This document shows positions 23,920 through 28,090 of a stretch of 28,090 nt of DNA, one piece after another. Under the pieces are notes generated by a model. The model saw nothing but the letters and a program-made list of their open reading frames with translations. It was not told the origin of the DNA and did no database searches. Each line of letters starts with the position of its first letter. The first letter of the stretch is position 1. Source of the stretch: CAYLUN01 sp964386865. GTDB taxonomy: Bacteria > Verrucomicrobiota > Kiritimatiellia > RFP12 > UBA1067. The DNA lies in the NCBI GenBank assembly GCA_964386865.1, contig CAYLUN010000075.1:1-28090 (forward strand), read 5' to 3'. A program made the translations under genes and the position numbers.

Positions 23920-24036
23920 TATGGCTAAGAAGCGCCTCACGGCGCCACTACAAACAGGTAAAACGTGGGCGAATTCGTTCGTAGTGTGCCCGTAAGGGCA
24001 TTCCCGCAGTCGCTGTCGTGCCATAATTGGAATTGC
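23909..24036. repeat. Inverted pair of REP-like hairpins overlapping the sulfatase start
   Basis: On the minus strand (23929-23951) GTAGTG is followed by GCGCC, loop GTGA, GGCGC and TTC. On the plus strand (23981-24003) GTAGTG is followed by TGCCC, loop GTAA, GGGCA and TTC. Both have the same head, GNRA-type loop and TTC end, in opposite orientation. Further out, GCCATAAT and GAATTGC appear on both arms (23909-23925 and 24020-24036). The left arm contains the ATG at 23919. Confidence 0.7.
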
Positions 24037-24153
24037 TGCTGCGAGCATGAGACGCGTTGTGCTCATCGTTCCTCCCTCGGTTCGTGACGTTCAGCCTTGG
24101 CACGGGGAACGGGCCCGCGATCCCGGGAGAGTCGGCTCAGGCCAAGCCGGCCC

Positions 24154-25767
24154 TCAGCGCTGCTGGGCGGCGCGTGCCCTTTTCTTCCCGTTGCCCTTCT
24201 TCTTGCCCTCGCCCTCGTCGGGATAGGGCTTGGCCTGCGCGCGGAGCGCCCACGCCTCCCACTTCGCGGCGAGCGACTTGGCCGTGTCCGGCTGCGCGGC
24301 GGCGAGGTCGTGCAGCTCGGTTCGGTCCGCCTTCATGTCGTACAGCTCCCACGGCCCGTTCTGGCCGCGGCGGACCAGCTTGAGGTCACCGGCGCGCACG
24401 GCCGCGTTGCCCTCGTGCTCCCAGTAGAGCGCGTCGCGCTCGATGGGCTTATTGGCGAACGCGCCCGCCAGGCTCCGGCCCTCCAGCGGAAGGATCGGCT
24501 TGCCGTTGACTGCCGTCGGGTAGGCCGCTCCGCCGACGTCGACGCAGGTGGCCATAATGTCGATCAGGTGCGCGGGCTGCGTGCGCCACTCGCCTTTGGC
24601 CGCGATGCCGGCGGGCCAGTGGGCGATCAGCGGCGTCGCGATGCCGCCCTCGTGGTTGAAGTGCTTGAAGAGGCGGAAGGGCGTGTTCTCCACAAAGGCC
24701 CAGCTCATGCCGCAGAACCAGTCCGAGCCGCCCGTGGACGGGTCGCCGACGGTCTTGCCCTTCGCGCCGGACTCCGCGTTGCCGCCGTTGTCGCTCATGA
24801 AGAGGAGCAGCGTGTTGTCCAGCACGCCGCGCTGCTTGAGGCCGCTCACGAGGTCGCCCACCGCCTTGTCCATGTGGTGCACGACCGCGGCGTAGGTGGC
24901 CATCAGGTGGTCGAAGCGCTCCTGCTCGCCGGCGGGCACGTCTTTCCAGAGGTCGACCCCCTCCGGCCGCGGCGACTTGGCCCAAGCCTTGTCGATCAAG
25001 CCGAGCTGGAGCTGCTTGGCGTAGCGCGCGTCGCGGATCGCGCCCCAGCCCGCCTTGTAGGTGCCGCGGAACTTGGCGATATCCTCGGCCGGCGCCTGAA
25101 GCGGGAAGTGCGGCGCGTTGAAGCAGAGGTGCAGGTAGAACGGCTTCTGGGCGGCCAGCGCCTCGTCGATGAAGGTCAGTCCGAAGGTGGTCCACAGGTC
25201 GGTCGAGTACCAGCCTTTCGGCAAGCGCGGGTCGTCGTTGGCGAGCGCTTCGCCGTTCAGGAACAGCTTCGCCTTGGGGGAGTCGGCGAAGTAAAACCCG
25301 CCTGCCGCCGCGTTGAGGCTGCGGTCGAAGCCGCGGCCCCACGGCGTGGCGCCGTGCTCCTGGCCCACGTGCCACTTGCCGCTCATTGCAGTGAAATACC
25401 CGGCCGGCTTGAGCGCCTCGGCGATGGTCACGCACCGGTCGTTCAGATAACCCTGGTAGCCCGGTGTTCCACCGTTGCCCGTCATGTGCCCCACGCCCGC
25501 CTGGTGCGGGTAGAGGCCGGTCAGCAGCGAGGCCCGGGTGGGGCAGCAGCGCCCCGTGTTATAGAACTGGGTAAACTTCAGCCCGTTCGCCCCCAGCGCG
25601 TCGAGGTTTGGCGTCGGGATCTCCGAGCCGTAGCAGCCGAGATCCGAAAAGCCCATGTCGTCGACCAGAATGACGACGATGTTGGGCTTTGCCGCCGGCG
25701 CGGCCAGCGCCGCAGCGGAAACGCCACCTGCGACCGCAAGAAGAAGCGTCAGGTTTCTCATGCTCAT
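24154..25767 (-). CDS. Secreted arylsulfatase-type formylglycine sulfatase (second)
   Basis: This is a 537-residue exported sulfatase. The signal peptide begins MSMRNLTLLLAVAGGVSAAAL. It is followed by KPNIVVILVDDMGFSDLGCY (metal Asp pair) and TGRCCPTRASLLTGLYPHQA, where the first Cys (about 74) of C-C-P-T-R is the formylglycine site. SGKWHVG, CFNAPHFPL and FMSDNGGN supply further active-site Lys, His and Asp/Asn. The layout matches long arylsulfatase A-like polysaccharide sulfatases. The C-terminus carries a Lys/Arg-rich tail (KKKGNGKKRAR) similar in character to the first sulfatase. I chose the ATG at 25767; ATG 25761 and upstream ATG 25830 are alternatives. The sulfatase downstream begins 87 or more bases later, so one transcript is likely. 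Confidence 0.95.
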   Translation of the reverse strand: MSMRNLTLLLAVAGGVSAAALAAPAAKPNIVVILVDDMGFSDLGCYGSEIPTPNLDALGANGLKFTQFYNTGRCCPTRASLLTGLYPHQAGVGHMTGNGGTPGYQGYLNDRCVTIAEALKPAGYFTAMSGKWHVGQEHGATPWGRGFDRSLNAAAGGFYFADSPKAKLFLNGEALANDDPRLPKGWYSTDLWTTFGLTFIDEALAAQKPFYLHLCFNAPHFPLQAPAEDIAKFRGTYKAGWGAIRDARYAKQLQLGLIDKAWAKSPRPEGVDLWKDVPAGEQERFDHLMATYAAVVHHMDKAVGDLVSGLKQRGVLDNTLLLFMSDNGGNAESGAKGKTVGDPSTGGSDWFCGMSWAFVENTPFRLFKHFNHEGGIATPLIAHWPAGIAAKGEWRTQPAHLIDIMATCVDVGGAAYPTAVNGKPILPLEGRSLAGAFANKPIERDALYWEHEGNAAVRAGDLKLVRRGQNGPWELYDMKADRTELHDLAAAQPDTAKSLAAKWEAWALRAQAKPYPDEGEGKKKGNGKKRARAAQQR

Positions 25768-25852
25768 AACGAAGTCCCAAGCGGGGTTATAGTACAGCGC
25801 GTCGCCTAAATAGAACGCGCCCTCCTTCATATTATTGCCGCCTAGTTCCGCC

Positions 25853-25906
25853 TTTACGAAGAACGTCTAATCCGGTATATGTATATTATCTTCGTGTCAG
25901 TCTGAC
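25853..25906 (+). promoter_or_regulatory. Probable promoter and palindrome upstream of the TIR gene
   Basis: TTTACG (25853-25858) is 17 bases from TATATG (25876-25881), in an AT-rich patch. GTCAG, T, CTGAC (25896-25906) is a perfect inverted repeat just downstream, near the expected transcript start, and a half-site GTCAGA recurs at 25925. This layout would suit a repressor. The position is divergent from the second sulfatase. Confidence 0.45.
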
Positions 25907-25998
25907 CTCGGCTCCGCTATTACGGTCAGATGCGCGCTGAAAAGAGACAGGCTGTTTCGTCTAGCAGTCAACGTGCCCCTGCCGGAAGAGGAGAGGAC

Positions 25999-27876
25999 AT
26001 GAATTACTACTATGCCAACGAGAGCGGCGAGGCCGCCGGGCCGTGCACGGCGGAGCAGATGCGTCAGCTCTACCGGCAGGGAACGCTGGACGAGAACGCC
26101 TGGGTGATCGGTGAAGGCGAGGCGGAGTGGAAGTCGTACGCCTCGCTGTTCCTGACGGTCCGCAAGGAAGGGCTGCGGGATGGCCAGCCGAAGCGCTGCG
26201 CGCGCTGCGGGGCCGAGAGCAAGGATGGCGGGCCGCTCTGTGAGGGGTGCCGGGCTAAGCCCGAGGCCGCTCCGCCGTCGGCGCGCGCGTCGGCTCCGGT
26301 GGTCTGTCAGCCTGAGCTCACGCAGCCGGAGACGGAGCCAGCGGACGCTCCGCCGGCTGCCGCGAGCGGCTTCCAAAAGCACGCCTTTATCAGCCACTCC
26401 TCCCGGGATCATGGATGGGCCGAGCAGGTTTGCGCCGTGCTGGAGGGCCACGGGCTGAACTGTTGGCTTGCGCCGCGCGACATCGATCCCGGCGCGCCCT
26501 ATGACGAGGAGATTCTGCGCGGCATCGAATGCTCGCAGACCTTTATTCTCCTGCTGTCGGACTCCGCCAACAAATCCCCTCACGTCAAGCGAGAGCTGAT
26601 GTGCGCGCTGCGAGCCGGGCACTCCGTGTATCCGATCCGGATCCAAGAGGTGCAGCCGGGAAAGAAGCTGGAGTATCTGCTCGAGGGAATCCACTGGGTT
26701 GACGCCTGGATGCCCCCGATTGAGGCGCACTTGAACCGCCTCGCTGAGCTCATCGCGAACGCGGATCCGAATGCGACGAGCGGCCCGCACGTGGGGAAGC
26801 GCCGATATTTTGGCGGCCCGCTCTGGCAGAGCCGCCGGAGCGTCACGGGGATCACCGTGGCGGCGCTGGCGGTGATCCTCCTCGGGTGGGCGGCCGTCAC
26901 GTGGAAGTCGGGGGTGGTTTCCGGAATCGTGTCGTACCTGACCCAGCAAGTCGAGGCCCGAATCAAAGGGATCGCGCGTGCCGCCCCCGCCGCACCCGAG
27001 CAAGCGCCCGCGCCCGCGGCGGCGAGGCCCGAGAAAGCCCGACAGAAGCTGTTCGGGGCGCAAACCCTGACGCTCAACTGGTCGCACGATCCCAACGTGG
27101 AAAAGCGCTACCCCTCTTCGGCGCAGGTCCTCGACGGCGCGGGAACCGCCATCGGGGAGCTTAGCCTCGATGCGGCGACCCCCGAAGATTCCCGCTGGAG
27201 GGGCATCTACTATCATACGGTTGTGCTCAGCTTCACCAACGAGAACGCGAAAAACACGGTCTGCGTCTTTCGCGAAGACGACGCCGCCGGACAAACGAGG
27301 GTTGGCGTCGTGGACGGGCTGTCGTTCTCTGCCCAGGTGACGGAAATTGAGCGGTTTGGCGAGGTCAACTCCGTGAAGAGTGCGGTCAAGACGTTGACGG
27401 TCGAGGTCACGGCGGGCACGCCCCTGCCGGGCGACCCCAGGCGTGACCGAGCGGCAGACGCGTTCGGCGCGAAGCGTGCGCAGGAGAAGCAGAAGAGCGA
27501 CAGTGCCCCGCCGCTTGAGAAGAAGGTCACGCGGGTCGACCGGCTCTTGATCCTAAGCTGGTCCGCGGATCCGAAAGAGGCGAAGCGCTACCCGTCGTCC
27601 GATCAGGTTCTGGATGTCGCCCGAGACGTGCTGGGAGATCTGAACCTCGTGCCGAGCGCGGGAAATTCGCTCGTGCAGCTGACTTTCACGGGCCCCCTGC
27701 CCGAGAAAGAGACGGCCGTTCTGTGCGAGTTTCGGAGCGACGACCCCGTCGGACAAATGCGGGTCGGAAAAGCGCATGGCGTCTCCTATTCTGCCCGCGT
27801 GGTCGAAGCGAAGGGGCAGGGCACGCGCGACGGAAAGATCGAAGCCATAACGGTTGAGGTTGGCGCGCGACGGTGA
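25999..27876 (+). CDS. GYF_2 / zinc-knuckle / TIR / transmembrane protein with duplicated C-terminal domain
   Basis: This is a 625-residue multidomain protein. I chose the ATG at 25999 because GAGGAGAGGA directly precedes it and MNYYYANESGEAAGP is a normal GYF_2 start. Domains: GYF_2 (1-55); zinc knuckle with Cys 67, 70, 81 and 84; Pro/Ala linker; TIR (126-255) with KHAFISHSSRDHGWAEQV, CWLAPRDIDPG, YDEEILRGIECSQTFILLLS and HVKREL. Glu170 or Glu171 lies in the helix that carries the NADase glutamate of active TIRs. A transmembrane helix (281-301) follows Arg-rich residues, so the TIR side should be cytoplasmic. Two homologous units (354-473 and 514-622) share KRYPSS-QVLD and a G-SxSA-V pattern; they would lie outside the membrane, and I recognise no family. 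NADase, signalling or defence function is inference. The next gene starts 12 bases later. Confidence 0.88.
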   Translation: MNYYYANESGEAAGPCTAEQMRQLYRQGTLDENAWVIGEGEAEWKSYASLFLTVRKEGLRDGQPKRCARCGAESKDGGPLCEGCRAKPEAAPPSARASAPVVCQPELTQPETEPADAPPAAASGFQKHAFISHSSRDHGWAEQVCAVLEGHGLNCWLAPRDIDPGAPYDEEILRGIECSQTFILLLSDSANKSPHVKRELMCALRAGHSVYPIRIQEVQPGKKLEYLLEGIHWVDAWMPPIEAHLNRLAELIANADPNATSGPHVGKRRYFGGPLWQSRRSVTGITVAALAVILLGWAAVTWKSGVVSGIVSYLTQQVEARIKGIARAAPAAPEQAPAPAAARPEKARQKLFGAQTLTLNWSHDPNVEKRYPSSAQVLDGAGTAIGELSLDAATPEDSRWRGIYYHTVVLSFTNENAKNTVCVFREDDAAGQTRVGVVDGLSFSAQVTEIERFGEVNSVKSAVKTLTVEVTAGTPLPGDPRRDRAADAFGAKRAQEKQKSDSAPPLEKKVTRVDRLLILSWSADPKEAKRYPSSDQVLDVARDVLGDLNLVPSAGNSLVQLTFTGPLPEKETAVLCEFRSDDPVGQMRVGKAHGVSYSARVVEAKGQGTRDGKIEAITVEVGARR

Positions 27877-27888
27877 GGAAGGGGCAAT

Positions 27889-28090
27889 ATGGAAATACGC
27901 TTTAAGTGTGACGCGTGCGGGCAGCCGGTCTCCGTGTCCGATGATCTGATCGGCCAGACCTTCGCCTGCCCCAATCCGGCGTGTGGCCGCCCGCTCGCCG
28001 CTCCGGCCGAGGCGGCGCCGGCCGAGCCGAAGCCGGCGGCCCGCGCAGCACCTGTTTGGACGCCGCCCCCGCCGCCGCCCCCGGTGCCCC
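27889..28090 (+). CDS. Zinc-ribbon protein with Pro/Ala-rich linker, partial at window end
   Basis: The frame opens MEIRFKCDACGQPVSVSDD, then FACPNPACGRPL, giving four cysteines in a CxxC and CPxxxC zinc-ribbon arrangement. An Ala/Pro/Glu linker and a polyproline stretch follow up to the window end (67 codons visible). GAGGAAGGGG precedes the ATG, 12 bases after the TIR gene stop, so the two genes are probably one operon. Short N-terminal ribbons with such linkers usually precede a membrane helix or an effector domain, which is not visible here. Confidence 0.8.
   Translation, partial: MEIRFKCDACGQPVSVSDDLIGQTFACPNPACGRPLAAPAEAAPAEPKPAARAAPVWTPPPPPPPVP

Noticed and set aside
24154..25767. Phosphatase or phosphoglycerate-mutase-like alternative for the alkaline-phosphatase-fold protein
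   Set aside because: C-C-P-T-R followed by ASLLTG is the sulfatase formylglycine signature, which settles the family.
24097..25809. Plus-strand open frame of 570 codons opposite the second sulfatase
   Set aside because: The true minus-strand gene has clear sulfatase motifs; this frame has Arg/Val/Ala-rich shadow composition and no recognisable domain.
25897..27294. Minus-strand frame of 465 codons opposite the TIR gene
   Set aside because: The plus strand carries GYF_2 and TIR motifs and a ribosome site; the minus frame has no domain and is Arg/Leu-rich.

Overview
The window looks like a chromosomal piece, probably a metagenome or draft scaffold, from a Gram-negative polysaccharide degrader of the Planctomycetota-Verrucomicrobiota-Lentisphaerota-Kiritimatiellota group. 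This placement is inferred from gene content: two secreted formylglycine sulfatases, a secreted GH29 alpha-L-fucosidase, a LacI-type regulator, two large autotransporter-associated beta-strand-repeat proteins, a Calx-beta secreted protein and GYF_2/TIR modular proteins. No rRNA is present to confirm it. Most of the window is visibly GC-rich, but roughly 1-4684 is less so.

Region 1 (1-4684) looks like a decayed integrative island ending at the 3' end of tmRNA. It holds a secreted C-type-lectin-like protein, a fragment of a putative molybdenum-carrier (YpsA-like) gene, two different tyrosine-recombinase 3' tails in tandem, a Fic-domain protein, and an integrase N-terminal-like fragment about 100 bp from the tmRNA. 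A diverged direct repeat of about 130 bp brackets the lectin gene and the carrier fragment.

Region 2 (4685-5042) is a complete one-piece tmRNA gene on the minus strand, encoding the tag ANNNFALAA. It has a terminator, a likely promoter, and operator-like symmetry between it and the divergent lacI-type gene.

Region 3 (5187-25767) is the carbohydrate region. A LacI-family regulator is tightly linked to a beta-strand-repeat protein interrupted by an in-frame amber codon, followed by a secreted protein of unrecognised family. Minus-strand genes follow: a GH29 fucosidase and a roughly 1,600-residue Calx-beta protein whose gene is split by an artefactual assembly gap. A small RRM RNA-binding protein lies on the plus strand. 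Then comes a minus-strand run of sulfatase, sulfatase and beta-strand-repeat protein. Fucosidase plus sulfatases suggests attack on a sulfated fucose-containing glycan. REP-like hairpins with a GTAG head occur in at least two intergenic places, and a different 95-bp repeat family sits between convergent genes.

Region 4 (25853-28090) is a plus-strand unit with its own promoter-like sequence. It encodes a GYF_2, zinc-knuckle, TIR, transmembrane protein with two tandem extracytoplasmic domains, followed 12 bp later by a zinc-ribbon protein cut by the window end. This is the best candidate here for an undescribed system, possibly a membrane-anchored TIR signalling or defence module.
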